The notes under the pieces: generated by a model
The model's database searches: none
What the model was told of the DNA's origin: nothing
The model's input: only the letters and a program-made list of their open reading frames with translations
Translations under genes and position numbers: made by a program
Part shown: positions 1 through 7,440 of the stretch, in pieces
How the letters are laid out: each line of letters starts with the position of its first letter
Numbering within the stretch: the stretch's first letter is position 1
NCBI GenBank assembly: GCA_964556565.1
Contig: CAZKWF010000002.1
Span: forward strand, 62,001-126,000
Direction of reading: 5' to 3'
From: SOJZ01 sp964556565
GTDB lineage: Archaea > Thermoproteota > Bathyarchaeia > Bathyarchaeales > Bathyarchaeaceae
Length of the DNA stretch: 64,000 nucleotides

Positions 1-291
1 GCAGATGAGAAGAGGTGTATGACCGTAAGGGAGGGGTTGGAGACACTTTTGGCTGTAGAAAAGCGAAAGCGAAGTCAAGTGATCACAAAAGAGACGGTGG
101 TCGTGGGTATTGCAAGAGCAGGTTCAAAGATCCCTATAGTCAAAGCAGGCTATGTAGAAAACATGATAACTTACGACTTTGGCTCTCCGCCTCACACCCT
201 CGTTTTTCCAGGCAAGCTTCATTTTATGGAGGCAGAAGCACTCATTACGCTCGCGGGGGCACCTGAAGAGATAAGGAAGAGAGTTCAATGA
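1..291 (+). CDS. dph5: Diphthine synthase (Dph5), 3' end only
   Basis: This is the C-terminal ~96 residues of the methyltransferase that methylates the modified histidine of elongation factor 2 during diphthamide synthesis. The reading frame is open from base 1, so the gene begins outside the window. The visible part holds the family's typical C-terminal signature: VGIARAGS, then YVENM, YDFG.PPH and PGKLHFMEAEAL. The stop codon overlaps the start of the next gene by four bases, suggesting a translationally coupled operon with DUF357 and FAD synthase. Dph2, another diphthamide gene, lies about 45 kb away in the window. Confidence 0.93.
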   Translation, partial: ADEKRCMTVREGLETLLAVEKRKRSQVITKETVVVGIARAGSKIPIVKAGYVENMITYDFGSPPHTLVFPGKLHFMEAEALITLAGAPEEIRKRVQ

Positions 292-557
292 CGTTAAAGG
301 AACTGGCGTCAAAATACATTCAGAACAGTGAACGAGTGTTCACTGAAATAAAAATCACACAGGACCCAATACAAGTTGGTGGAGAAAAGGCTCAAAGTGT
401 CGTTGAAACTGCTAAGCATTATTTAGAAGACGCTAAATATTATCAGAAGAGGAACAGGCTGGAAACAAGCTTGGCGTCGGTTGCCTATTGTGAAGGATTA
501 CTAGACGCTTTACGGCTCCTAGGAATCGCAGAATTTTCATGGAGAGGAAAGAAATGA
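288..557 (+). CDS. DUF357 family protein
   Basis: Small (89 residues), mostly helical archaeal protein of unknown function, matching the DUF357 family in length and in its central pattern (AKHYLEDAKYY, followed by SVAYCEGLLDALR). It overlaps the dph5 stop codon and its 3' end overlaps the FAD synthase start region. In many archaea DUF357 genes sit beside diphthamide or flavin genes, as here. The family has no established biochemical role, so none is assigned. Confidence 0.8.
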   Translation: MTLKELASKYIQNSERVFTEIKITQDPIQVGGEKAQSVVETAKHYLEDAKYYQKRNRLETSLASVAYCEGLLDALRLLGIAEFSWRGKK

Positions 558-1003
558 AGAAGAAAAAGGTTGTCCTAGCCTCAGGCACCTTCGATCTACT
601 ACATTATGGACATGTGAAATATCTTGAAGAAGCAAAGAAAATAGGCGGAAAAAACGCGGAGCTAATCGTCATCGTCGCCAGAGATAGTACAGTCAAGAAA
701 AGGAAGGGAAGAAAAACAGTGATGCCGGAAGATCAACGAAGATCACTCGTTGAAGCGTTGAAAGTGGTAGATGAGGCAATTCTGGGCTGTGAAGATTTTG
801 ACATGATAAAGGTGGTGGAAAAAACGAATCCTGACATAATCGCTGTGGGACATGATCAAAATGACATAGAAAGGGAAGTACGAAAAGCGTTGGCAAAAAA
901 GGGAATTGCCATTCAAGTTGTGAGAGTTGGAAGGTTTGGAAAGGACGAACTGAATAGTTCTTCAAAAATTAAAAGGAAAATTATCGAGTCGTTTGAAAAG
1001 TAG
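554..1003 (+). CDS. ribL: FAD synthase, archaeal RibL-type nucleotidyltransferase
   Basis: Cytidylyltransferase-fold enzyme that in archaea transfers AMP from ATP to FMN to make FAD. The class motif is near the N-terminus: GTFDLLHYGH (HxGH type), with a later SSSKIKR segment equivalent to the usual S/T-rich nucleotide-binding motif. Cysteines near the centre are typical of the RibL group. I place the start at the ATG at 554 because a GGAGAGG ribosome-binding site lies at 541-547; an in-frame ATG at 539 lacks one. The flavin theme continues with riboflavin kinase immediately downstream on the opposite strand. Confidence 0.88.
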   Translation: MKKKKVVLASGTFDLLHYGHVKYLEEAKKIGGKNAELIVIVARDSTVKKRKGRKTVMPEDQRRSLVEALKVVDEAILGCEDFDMIKVVEKTNPDIIAVGHDQNDIEREVRKALAKKGIAIQVVRVGRFGKDELNSSSKIKRKIIESFEK

Positions 1004-1031
1004 TGGGAGAAGAAAATCATATTTAATTTGG

Positions 1032-1733
1032 TTACGGTAGGATGAGAACTTCTACTTTCACTTTGTGTCCATCTTTCAGTTTCAGTTGGCTACGTAGGTA
1101 TGTAGGGGCAATGATTTCTAGCACAGAGGAGTTGTAGTGACTTCGTAATGCGAATATGACTGCACCTTTCGTCTTGTTATTGATTACAACAGGATAACAT
1201 TTCACATTGCCAAAGGTTCTAGACTCGTCTTTGAACCCTTCAATTTCTATTCCTGGATAAGTCTCAAGTTCCGATCGTGCGTTTGTATCGTATTCACTGG
1301 TAAGTTTGAGGTTAAGGGTTCCAGGGTACGGGTCAAACCCGAGTTTTTCCATGAACTGCTTACGGTATTTGTCCCGTGTCACGTAGTAGGCACCTTCACC
1401 CAGCCCTGTGAACAACACTCCTTCCAAAGTGACGGATGGAGGGTACGCCGCCTCCATTATTAAACGCAAGTTAGAGTACAGTTTCTTCAGCTCCGTCACA
1501 CCAGCTTCTGTTATTTTGATAAGACATCCTTCCGGGGTAATAGTTCTCTTAATCCACGCTTTCTTGTCCAATTCAATGAGGTTGCGGGAGGCGGTTTGTT
1601 GAGAAACCCCCATTTTCTCCGCTAGATATTCTGTGGAGACTTTTATGGTTCGGCTGCGTGCACCCATCTCCGCCAGCTTGTATAGTGTAAAAAAATGTTT
1701 CCACTCCCGTGCATCAACGTTCAAGGAGCTCAT
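1032..1733 (-). CDS. ribK: CTP-dependent riboflavin kinase with N-terminal winged helix (RibK)
   Basis: Archaeal enzyme converting riboflavin to FMN using CTP. The protein is two-part: residues ~1-90 form a winged-helix DNA-binding domain (TEYLAEKMGVSQQTASRNL), and ~95-233 form the RibK barrel, with TGLGEGAYYV, the FDPYPGTLNLKL segment and the ...EIIAPTYLR end. The HTH fusion is common in this family and suggests that the kinase also regulates transcription. It is convergent with the FAD synthase gene, so the two genes together make FAD from riboflavin. Full family length, no defects seen. Confidence 0.9.
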   Translation of the reverse strand: MSSLNVDAREWKHFFTLYKLAEMGARSRTIKVSTEYLAEKMGVSQQTASRNLIELDKKAWIKRTITPEGCLIKITEAGVTELKKLYSNLRLIMEAAYPPSVTLEGVLFTGLGEGAYYVTRDKYRKQFMEKLGFDPYPGTLNLKLTSEYDTNARSELETYPGIEIEGFKDESRTFGNVKCYPVVINNKTKGAVIFALRSHYNSSVLEIIAPTYLRSQLKLKDGHKVKVEVLILP

Positions 1734-1763
1734 TTGAACCGCCTTATTTGAGGAAAGGACAAA

Positions 1764-2104
1764 CTATCTATTTAAAGAACTCGAAGTTTGTGGAAACCCA
1801 ACAACACCAAATCTTGAGGTGAGGTATTCATGAATCTGCATGACGTCAAAAACTATCAGAGCTAGTCCTCCTGTAACTCCTGTGAAAAGCTTAGCAACTG
1901 GTTCATTTACAATAGTGTTGAGTCCAAGGGCTAATAGAATGATTAGGGAAAACTCGACAAGGTGTGCCCAACAGCAAATGCCAGACCGCCCCTAGCCCCT
2001 AATTTAGCGCCGTGAGAGATGGCGGCGAAAAACAGTGGACCTGGAGCTAAGGCTCCGGAAGCAGTGACTAAGACGATGGTTACAATGAGGCTCAGTATGT
2101 CCAT
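1764..2104 (-). pseudogene. LysE-family transporter remnant, frameshifted and truncated
   Basis: Reading from the ATG at 2104 gives 53 residues with the LysE/RhtB exporter N-terminus (SGALAPGPLFFA, then GLAFAVGHTL) and a stop at 1943-1945. One base earlier in phase, the frame continues with VEFSLIILLALGLN, then a glycine-rich helix and a stop at 1764-1766. The break lies near 1960, in ACCTTGTCGAG, where one missing base (probably a C) explains it. Even when rejoined the protein would be only ~115 residues, against ~200 for the family, so the C-terminal half is absent. This argues for real decay and not only a sequencing slip. Confidence 0.7.
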
Positions 2105-2167
2105 ATGGCTATAGGAGTCGGGTTTATGTAAAAAACTAAGTGTCTAGTGGGTTTGAGTTGCTAACTG

Positions 2168-2830
2168 CTACGGATTATCTTTTGTCAGGTTTAGTTTTTT
2201 CAGTTCTTTCATGATCTGTTCTATTATCTTTTCTGGGGGCGTATCTATGTCGTTGCATGTTACGTTTATGAAAGGCACTCTACTTTCGTAATATCTCATC
2301 AGAGGTCGGGTTTGTTTCTCAAAAACTTGGAATCTTTCTTTTACGACTGGTATGGTGTCGTCTTTACGTTGGATTAATGGCCCACCGCATCTATTGCAGA
2401 TTCCTTCTCTTCTAGGCTTCAAAGTCTTAAGATTGTATATTTCCCCGCAGTTTTTGCAGGTTCTCCTATTCGAAAGCCTTTCGATGATAATTTGTTCAGG
2501 AACTAGTAGGTTGATGATTGCATCAATTTCGACGGTTTTTTCCAGAGCTTTTACCTGTTCAATCGTTCGTGGGAAACCGTCTAGGATGAAACCCTTTTCG
2601 CAGTCTGGCTTGGCGATTCTGTCGCTCACTACTTTTATGACCGTATCATCTGGCACGAGTTGACCACTGTCCAAGTATTTTTGAACTCTTTTGCCTAGTT
2701 CGGTGCCTTGTTTTACAGCTTTGCGGAAAATGTCTCCAGTGGATACTGAGGTTATGTCAAGTTTCGATCTTAGTCTGGAAGCGTATGTGCCCTTACCTGA
2801 GCCTGGCGGTCCAAATATCACAAGCTTCAT
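2168..2830 (-). CDS. adk: Adenylate kinase with zinc-type LID
   Basis: Interconverts ATP + AMP and two ADP. It has the P-loop GPPGSGKGT at residues 7-15, the AMP-site STGDIFR segment, DGFPRT, and a LID domain with CKNCG ... CNRCG cysteine pairs at about 129-151 expected to bind zinc. At 220 residues it is the long, bacterial/eukaryote-like adk and not the short archaeal trimeric type. It stands alone, with no close co-directional partner. Start ATG at 2830. Confidence 0.95.
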   Translation of the reverse strand: MKLVIFGPPGSGKGTYASRLRSKLDITSVSTGDIFRKAVKQGTELGKRVQKYLDSGQLVPDDTVIKVVSDRIAKPDCEKGFILDGFPRTIEQVKALEKTVEIDAIINLLVPEQIIIERLSNRRTCKNCGEIYNLKTLKPRREGICNRCGGPLIQRKDDTIPVVKERFQVFEKQTRPLMRYYESRVPFINVTCNDIDTPPEKIIEQIMKELKKLNLTKDNP

Positions 2831-2961
2831 TTGTCGTGTCCCGCTGTTTAGGAGACAATTTATTTGTGTATATCAACTATTTAATGTTAAGTAAATGCTT
2901 CGCGTGCTCATTAAACATATATAGTTTTGCGCAATCTAAAACACCGGAAAGGTGTGAAACT

Positions 2962-3213
2962 ATGAGCTTTGATCCTTTGGCAACTCCTTGCCTGCTTTAC
3001 TGCGGGTCTTGTCGTTATTACATGACTGGAGAATGCAGAGGCTGCGGTAGTGAAGATAGACCAGACTGCAAGATATTCAAATGCTGTAGAATAGACAAAA
3101 AACTGCGATTCTGCACCAAATGCGACGAGTTTCCCTGTGCAGTATTGAAAAAATCTGTGGGGGTTCATCCAGACTGGTTGGAAGATCAAGCAAAGCTTTC
3201 ACTAAAAAAGTAG
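2962..3213 (+). CDS. DUF3795-type cysteine-rich small protein
   Basis: An 83-residue protein with nine or more cysteines in CxxC-like groups (LLYCGSC, CRGCGS, CKIFKCC, FCTKCDEFPC). The pattern is that of DUF3795 proteins, thought to bind zinc or an iron-sulfur cluster; function unknown. I start it at the ATG at 2962, with GGTG 8-11 bases upstream. The frame stays open further upstream but that part is not cysteine-rich and runs into the adk promoter region. Confidence 0.75.
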   Translation: MSFDPLATPCLLYCGSCRYYMTGECRGCGSEDRPDCKIFKCCRIDKKLRFCTKCDEFPCAVLKKSVGVHPDWLEDQAKLSLKK

Positions 3214-3345
3214 CAACTATGTGTGCGTAAACAGAAAAATTAGGTTGAACCTGCAGAATAGACTTCCATACATGGTTCGGCCGATTGGTTAAAGTAACAC
3301 AAGGAGCTGAGTCGTTCATTGCACAATTTTTCAATAGGTTTGACG

Positions 3346-3852
3346 TTATTCTGATGGAAAGCCCATGCTCTTGAAATAGCCATTCAGAACCTTCTGGAAA
3401 GCCGCCTCGTCCTTCACCTTCAGCTCATTGTCGATGTACTCGTCAGCGTTTAGGCTAAATTCAAATTTCTTAGACTCTTTACCTCGCCCCATAAAGCCGC
3501 CTTCTTTGTACACCACTTCAAATTCTATTTTAACCCTCTGCGGACCCAGGGCCTTAGAGATGTCGCCGATGGTACCCCCGATTCCACCTGCCCGCAACCC
3601 ACCTGCACCCCTCCTCGAAACCTTTACTTCAACAGCCTTGACGCTTTCAAACGACGATTCAAATCTTCTATAGTGATAGTCTCCACCGCCCCTTCCCCTT
3701 AAACCCTTCTTGGATGGGAAGCCTCTACTCGAAAAGAAATCAAAGATCTTTTCAGCGATCACGTCATCCTTTGACTGACCGGTCATGGCTCTTTGTGCAA
3801 TCTTTTTTCCTTCTTCAAATATTCCCAACCGCTCCATCACCCTACAATCCAT
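3346..3852 (-). CDS. Conserved-looking hypothetical protein, 168 residues
   Basis: Not recognised. The N-terminus is helical and charged. The middle holds a glycine/arginine-rich stretch (GLRGRGGGDYHYRR; SRRGAGGLRAGGIGG), followed by alternating beta-like and charged segments. No membrane helix or signal peptide. The ATG at 3852 lies ~20-25 bases after a TTTATAG box, consistent with a leaderless archaeal transcript; a second in-frame ATG is at 3837. The neighbours (DUF3795, integrase relic) give no functional hint. Confidence 0.6.
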   Translation of the reverse strand: MDCRVMERLGIFEEGKKIAQRAMTGQSKDDVIAEKIFDFFSSRGFPSKKGLRGRGGGDYHYRRFESSFESVKAVEVKVSRRGAGGLRAGGIGGTIGDISKALGPQRVKIEFEVVYKEGGFMGRGKESKKFEFSLNADEYIDNELKVKDEAAFQKVLNGYFKSMGFPSE

Positions 3853-3915
3853 TATTCATAGAAGATGCCTATAAATACGCCTATAAAAGATGTAAAGAAC
3901 CTAGTCCCATCATTT

Positions 3916-4197
3916 CTACTGTGATTCTCGTTTCCACTCACGATTTTTGGGTTCCCATTTTTTTCGAGGCAGGCTGAACAGTAACTTTTTCCAAGATACG
4001 TTTTGGAGTGGTTCCTGCATGCATGCAGTTCCGAAATAATGCCTCAGGTCATACAGCCTAATAGTTCTCAGAGTAGGATCCTGAAACTTCAGAGCCAGTT
4101 TATTCCTGTGATTCCTCCACGCATCATACATCTGTTTCCTCATCCATAGCAGAGTATTGATAATCCTACCTGTTTCTCCGTTAGGTGTATCCTGTAG
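3916..4197 (-). pseudogene. Tyrosine recombinase (integrase) relic at tRNA-Leu
   Basis: Immediately 3' of tRNA-Leu, on the same strand, an open frame encodes a piece of an archaeal phage-type integrase: a basic helix (MRKQMYDAWRNHRNKLALKF), then DPTLRTIRLYDLRHYFGT, the box II region with its R-H pair. The resemblance stops abruptly after FGTACM; what follows has no GH..xxT helix and no catalytic tyrosine. The break coincides with a 14-base perfect palindrome at 4015-4028. The frame stays open through the tRNA itself, as expected where an element integrated into a tRNA 3' end. No N-terminal arm-binding domain remains. Confidence 0.6.
4015..4028. repeat. Perfect palindrome CTGCATGCATGCAG
   Basis: A 14-base perfect palindrome inside the integrase relic, exactly where integrase similarity ends. 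It is one of about nine non-coding sites in the window sharing the TGCATGCA/CATGCATG core. Confidence 0.85.
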
Positions 4198-4282
4198 TGC
4201 GGGGGGTGGGATTCGAACCCACGAACGCCTACGCGACAGGGACCTGAACCCTGCGCCTTTAACCTGGCTTGGCAACCCCCGC
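4198..4282 (-). tRNA. tRNA-Leu (CAG)
   Basis: An 85-base type II tRNA. The acceptor stem GCGGGGG/CCCCCGC pairs fully, the discriminator is A, and CCA is not encoded. The anticodon stem CAGGG/CCCTG encloses loop TTCAGGT, giving anticodon CAG. The long variable arm (TCGCGTAGGCGT region) and the GTGGGTTCGAATCCCAC T-arm are present. No intron. An integrase relic abuts the 3' end, so this gene probably served as an attachment site. Confidence 0.95.
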
Positions 4283-4325
4283 TCAACCAGAACTTTCTCA
4301 ATACGACGAATTAACTGTTACTAGA

Positions 4326-4451
4326 CTATTTTTGGCTTATTTCTACTGTTTCTCCAATCAAGCCTTCCAGCGCTTCTTGGATTGCTTCACGCGGGCTAAA
4401 CCCTCCTCCCTCCCAGCCACAATACTCACCCTTAAAAGCAGACAACAACAC
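4326..4451 (-). CDS. Possible 41-residue protein
   Basis: A short frame starting at GTG 4451 and ending at TAG 4326 upstream of tRNA-Leu on the same strand. It encodes a mildly acidic peptide with a Cys/Trp/Gly-rich start and an amphipathic helix (REAIQEALEGLIGETVEI). The regular composition looks protein-like, but there is no clear ribosome-binding site and I recognise no family. It could equally be the remaining 3' end of a lost gene. Confidence 0.25.
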   Translation of the reverse strand: MLLSAFKGEYCGWEGGGFSPREAIQEALEGLIGETVEISQK

Positions 4452-4488
4452 CTATAACCCATCATTTACACTCGAGGAAACCATCAAA

Positions 4489-5304
4489 TTGACCGACTGG
4501 TTAAACACACTCAAAGCATGCTCCAAAAAAATCAGAAAGGAGGTTCTTCCTCTTTTCGGATCAGCTGACGCCGCCATCGGATTCGGCAGGGGCGCAGGAG
4601 GCGACATCATGAAGAAGATTGACTTGTCTGCTGAGAAGGCTCTTATCGACACTCTGCAAGATTCTGGCGCATCATGCACCCTTATCAGCGAGGAATCGGG
4701 AGTCAAAGAAATCGGTTCTCAACCCTCTAACTTCTACGTGACAACTGATCCAGTCGATGGCACAACTAATGCAGTTCGAGGAATCCCCTTCATAGCCACT
4801 TCTATTGCTGTGTCCAAAGCTCCGTACCTCAAGGACGTAGAAGTAGCACTCGTATCAGACCTAATCCATGATATCACCTATACGGCTAAACGAGGCTACG
4901 GCGCCTTCAAAAATGAAAACAGAATTCAGGCCCCCTTAACATCCACGCTGGAAAAAGCAGTCATAGGCTTCGACCTTAGCGCCGTCGAGAAAAAAGAGTT
5001 TATCACTTCTTTAATAATGGTACTCGGAAAAACAAAACATCTTCGCCATCTTGGAGCCAACGCTCTTGAACTTTGCTACGTTGCAGACGGCATTACCGAT
5101 GCCTTCATAGACCTACGCGGTAAGCTGCGAGTTACAGATATCGCCGGCGCCTATCTCATCCTCCGCGAAGCAGGAGGTATAATGGTTACATTAGAAGGAA
5201 AAGAACTGAATGCTCCATTGACTACAACTCAACGCGTATCGTTTATCGCAGCCGCGAATACGTTGTTGTATGAAACAATTACGAAACTCTTGCTCCCCCA
5301 TTAA
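4489..5304 (+). CDS. Inositol monophosphatase-family phosphatase (archaeal FBPase/IMPase type)
   Basis: Mg-dependent sugar-phosphate phosphatase of the IMPase/FBPase IV family (271 residues; family ~250-270). Metal-site motifs are in order: LISEESG (the metal-ligand Glu), then DPVDGTTN, and late in the protein LRVTDIAGAYLILREAGG, the usual W/xDxAAG-like motif. In archaea such enzymes often act on both fructose 1,6-bisphosphate and inositol 1-phosphate; the sequence alone does not settle which. Start ATG 4489 follows GAGG. It probably shares its direction with the phosphoesterase downstream, 64 bases away. Confidence 0.85.
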   Translation: MTDWLNTLKACSKKIRKEVLPLFGSADAAIGFGRGAGGDIMKKIDLSAEKALIDTLQDSGASCTLISEESGVKEIGSQPSNFYVTTDPVDGTTNAVRGIPFIATSIAVSKAPYLKDVEVALVSDLIHDITYTAKRGYGAFKNENRIQAPLTSTLEKAVIGFDLSAVEKKEFITSLIMVLGKTKHLRHLGANALELCYVADGITDAFIDLRGKLRVTDIAGAYLILREAGGIMVTLEGKELNAPLTTTQRVSFIAAANTLLYETITKLLLPH

Positions 5305-5368
5305 GCGTACTACATGTATCGGTTTTAACTCAGAGCCACGATATTCATAATGAGGAGCGTCCTACGGT

Positions 5369-6217
5369 TTGATAACGCCTGCAAGCCCGTTTCCAGCCCT
5401 GCTATTACGAAGAGGCTCTGAACGAGTTTTAGCGGTTGCAGATCTCCACATTGGTTGGGAAGTCTCTCTAGCAGAGAGAGGAGTCCACGTTCCATCTCAA
5501 ACAGCAAAGATGTTAGATAGAATGCTTCAGCTGATCAAAATATGCAGGCCAACGAGTTTAATCTTTCTGGGTGACGTGAAACACGCGATTGCAAAGGTTG
5601 CAATGGGAGAGTGGCGAGATATCCCAAACTTTTTCGAAACCATCTGCAAAAAAGTGCCGAACATTCAGGTTATCCCGGGAAACCATGATGGAAACCTTGA
5701 ACCGCTTCTGCCCAAAACTGTAAGAATCTTGCCCTCTAAGGGTGCTGTCTTCCACAATGTCGGGTTTTTTCATGGACACGCCTGGCCAGCCCCAGAACTT
5801 TTAGGATGCCGCAACCTCGTTACCGCTCATGTTCATCCAATGGTTGCCTTTCGAGATCCCATGGGCTTCCGAATAACAAGACAAGCATGGGTTAAAGCCA
5901 CTTGCAGCTGCGTGAAGCTAGCTGGACCCCTTCTTAAGCACATGCGCATCAAGGTTGACACAGATCCTGTTGCTTTGCTCAAGAAACGCTTTGGTGTAAA
6001 GGTGAAGCCTTCATCAGAGTTGCTTATAATGCCCTCGTTCAACGATTTTCTTGGGGGTCAGACCGTTAACAGAAGGGCTTTGAGGAAAGGCGTGAGGTCT
6101 AGGGCATTCATCGGCCCAGTCTTACGTTCTGGAAGCGTTGATGTTGACAATGCTGAGACCTACCTTCTGGACGGAACTTTTGTAGGGACAGTTGAACAGT
6201 TGAGAAAACTAAGTTAA
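5369..6217 (+). CDS. Calcineurin-like metallophosphoesterase
   Basis: A 282-residue two-metal phosphoesterase of the archaeal group related to DNA-ligase-associated/YfcE-like enzymes. Ligand motifs are in order: ADLHIGWE (D-x-H), FLGDVKH (GD), PGNHDGN (GNHD), FFHGHAWP, and TAHVHP (GH-like). The C-terminal ~90 residues carry PSFNDFLGG, typical of the archaeal subfamily and usually GNxLxGG. The only suitable start in frame is TTG at 5369, with a GAGGAG site at 5352-5357. Substrate unknown. Confidence 0.82.
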   Translation: MITPASPFPALLLRRGSERVLAVADLHIGWEVSLAERGVHVPSQTAKMLDRMLQLIKICRPTSLIFLGDVKHAIAKVAMGEWRDIPNFFETICKKVPNIQVIPGNHDGNLEPLLPKTVRILPSKGAVFHNVGFFHGHAWPAPELLGCRNLVTAHVHPMVAFRDPMGFRITRQAWVKATCSCVKLAGPLLKHMRIKVDTDPVALLKKRFGVKVKPSSELLIMPSFNDFLGGQTVNRRALRKGVRSRAFIGPVLRSGSVDVDNAETYLLDGTFVGTVEQLRKLS

Positions 6218-6326
6218 GTTGGAGACAAACAACAGGTGTGGCTCGTCCAAAAGGGAGCCAAGCGGAAAATAGGTATATCAACGTGGAGGGATGCTTCTTC
6301 TTGACAGATTTTGAAAGGAATTTTAG

Positions 6327-6539
6327 TTACATTCTTTTGTATAGTTTGTATTCCAATGGTTCTGGTTCGAAATAGTGGCAGCGTGTTGTATTTTTTACGT
6401 GTTGTTTGAGTTTGATGCAGTAGAAGCCTTTGCACGAAGCAATAGCGTGCCTACAATGGGTGCAATTAGCCGAGTCCCTTTTGGTTAGTTCGAGTTTAAC
6501 TTCTTGGCATATCGAGGTCATACTGATATGCACCACCAT
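6327..6539 (-). CDS. Small cysteine-rich protein (hypothetical)
   Basis: A 70-residue frame with a likely metal-binding pattern: CTHCRHAIASCKGFYC, then one more Cys in the TTRCHYFEPE segment. No recognised family, though short archaeal proteins of this kind ending in an aromatic/acidic tail are common. The start is uncertain (ATG 6539 or 6521). An AT-rich, TATA-like stretch (taatatgtaataaaag) lies upstream at ~6551-6566. Confidence 0.5.
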   Translation of the reverse strand: MVVHISMTSICQEVKLELTKRDSANCTHCRHAIASCKGFYCIKLKQHVKNTTRCHYFEPEPLEYKLYKRM

Positions 6540-6737
6540 ATATTATGTCTTAATATGTAATAAAAGTTTCTTCTATATTACATCTATGAAAGTGGAATTC
6601 ACATTCAGACTCAGATATAGACCAAGGGGAGCTTTTGAGAATGTTAGATAGACGGAGTGGAAAGGGTTTCTGGTTGGTTTTGGGAGAGTTAGACGGAAAA
6701 TGCTTAAATCGGAATGAAGTGTGGAATTAATGTTGGA

Positions 6738-6829
6738 GGGCCCGTAGCTCAGCTAGGTTAGAGCGACAGAAATTTTCCTTGTCGAAGCTCATAACCTGTT
6801 GGTCGGGAGTTCAAGTCTCCCCGGGCCCA
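6738..6829 (+). tRNA. tRNA with CAU anticodon (Met elongator or Ile2), intron-containing
   Basis: Acceptor GGGCCCG/CGGGCCC with discriminator A, and T-arm GGGAG TTCAAGT CTCCC. The gene is 92 bases because 17 extra bases (6770-6786) interrupt the 5' strand of the anticodon stem. Removing them gives ACAGG-CTCATAA-CCTGT, a perfect stem-loop with anticodon CAT. The insert therefore sits near tRNA position 30/31 and not at the usual 37/38. Exon CGACA can pair with intron TGTCG, consistent with a relaxed bulge-helix-bulge splice site. A CAU anticodon alone cannot separate elongator Met from Ile2 (agmatidine-modified); the GGGCCCG acceptor leans towards Ile2. It is not the initiator type. Confidence 0.9.
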
Positions 6830-6870
6830 CTAGGACGATTTTCGTAGCGTAAAAACTTTGTGACATTCTT

Positions 6871-7008
6871 TTACTGAAGCATTCTCTTCTCTAGTCTGGC
6901 GAGTTTTTTCTTCTTTTTCTTCTCTTTTCTTTCTTTCTTCTTAAGCGGCTTAGGTTTCCCTGCTCCTCTTTCCCTTCCTTTTTTTCCACCTCTCGTTCCT
7001 CCACTCAC
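6871..7008 (-). CDS. Very basic 45-residue protein
   Basis: A short gene with GTG start at 7008, a GGAGG site 7 bases upstream (7016-7020 on the + strand) and stop TAA at 6871. The product is Gly/Lys/Arg-rich at the start (SGGTRGGKKGRERG) and almost pure Lys/Glu/Arg helix afterwards (KPLKKKERKEKKKKKK, then LARLEKRML). It resembles the basic tails of RNA-binding or small ribosomal proteins, but I cannot name a family. It lies among tRNA genes. The strong ribosome site and consistent codon phase support a real gene. Confidence 0.55.
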   Translation of the reverse strand: MSGGTRGGKKGRERGAGKPKPLKKKERKEKKKKKKLARLEKRMLQ

Positions 7009-7115
7009 AGGGTTCCCTCCTTCTTTTCAACATGAAACAGATAGTTACGTTTCCTAAAAAATCTTTGTTCTTTTATGCTCAGTCTAAGGTCTGTAAACCA
7101 TGTAAAGAGTTATGG

Positions 7116-7190
7116 TGGACCGGGCGGGATTTGAACCCGCGTCCTCCTGGATGCAAGCCAGGCATTCATACCAAGCTGAACTACCGGCCC
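7116..7190 (-). tRNA. tRNA-Ala (TGC)
   Basis: A 75-base tRNA without intron. Acceptor GGGCCGG/CCGGTCC contains the G3:U70 wobble pair that is the identity mark of tRNA-Ala. Anticodon stem CCTGG/CCAGG with loop CTTGCAT gives anticodon TGC. T-arm GCGGG TTCAAAT CCCGC; discriminator A; CCA not encoded. Confidence 0.97.
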
Positions 7191-7251
7191 ACCTAGATGT
7201 CATGAGCAACAACGTTGAACTAAACTTTTTCGCTAAGAAAAGAATGGTGAG

Positions 7252-7325
7252 GGCCGGGGCCGGGATTTGAACCCGGGCGCCAGGCTCCACAGGCCTGTAG
7301 GCTACCAGGCTACCTCACCCCGGCC
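7252..7325 (-). tRNA. tRNA-His (GTG)
   Basis: Acceptor GCCGGGG/CCCCGGC with an extra encoded G at -1 (7325) facing C73 (7252), the hallmark of tRNA-His. Anticodon stem CAGGC/GCCTG with loop CTGTGGA gives GTG. T-arm CCGGG TTCAAAT CCCGG. No intron. Confidence 0.95.
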
Positions 7326-7440
7326 ACTTTTTTGTCTCTAGATTGCGTGCGCTGTTTGATTAAGAGTTTCTAGACATTGTTAAGCCTTTTGACCGTCTTC
7401 TCTGTCAGGCTTTAATATTCGTATCGATAATCTATTCTCA

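Noticed and set aside
4198..4275. Protein frame running through tRNA-Leu into the integrase relic
   Set aside because: The first ~27 residues are simply the tRNA read as protein; only the part beyond 4197 resembles an integrase, so I list it as a relic.
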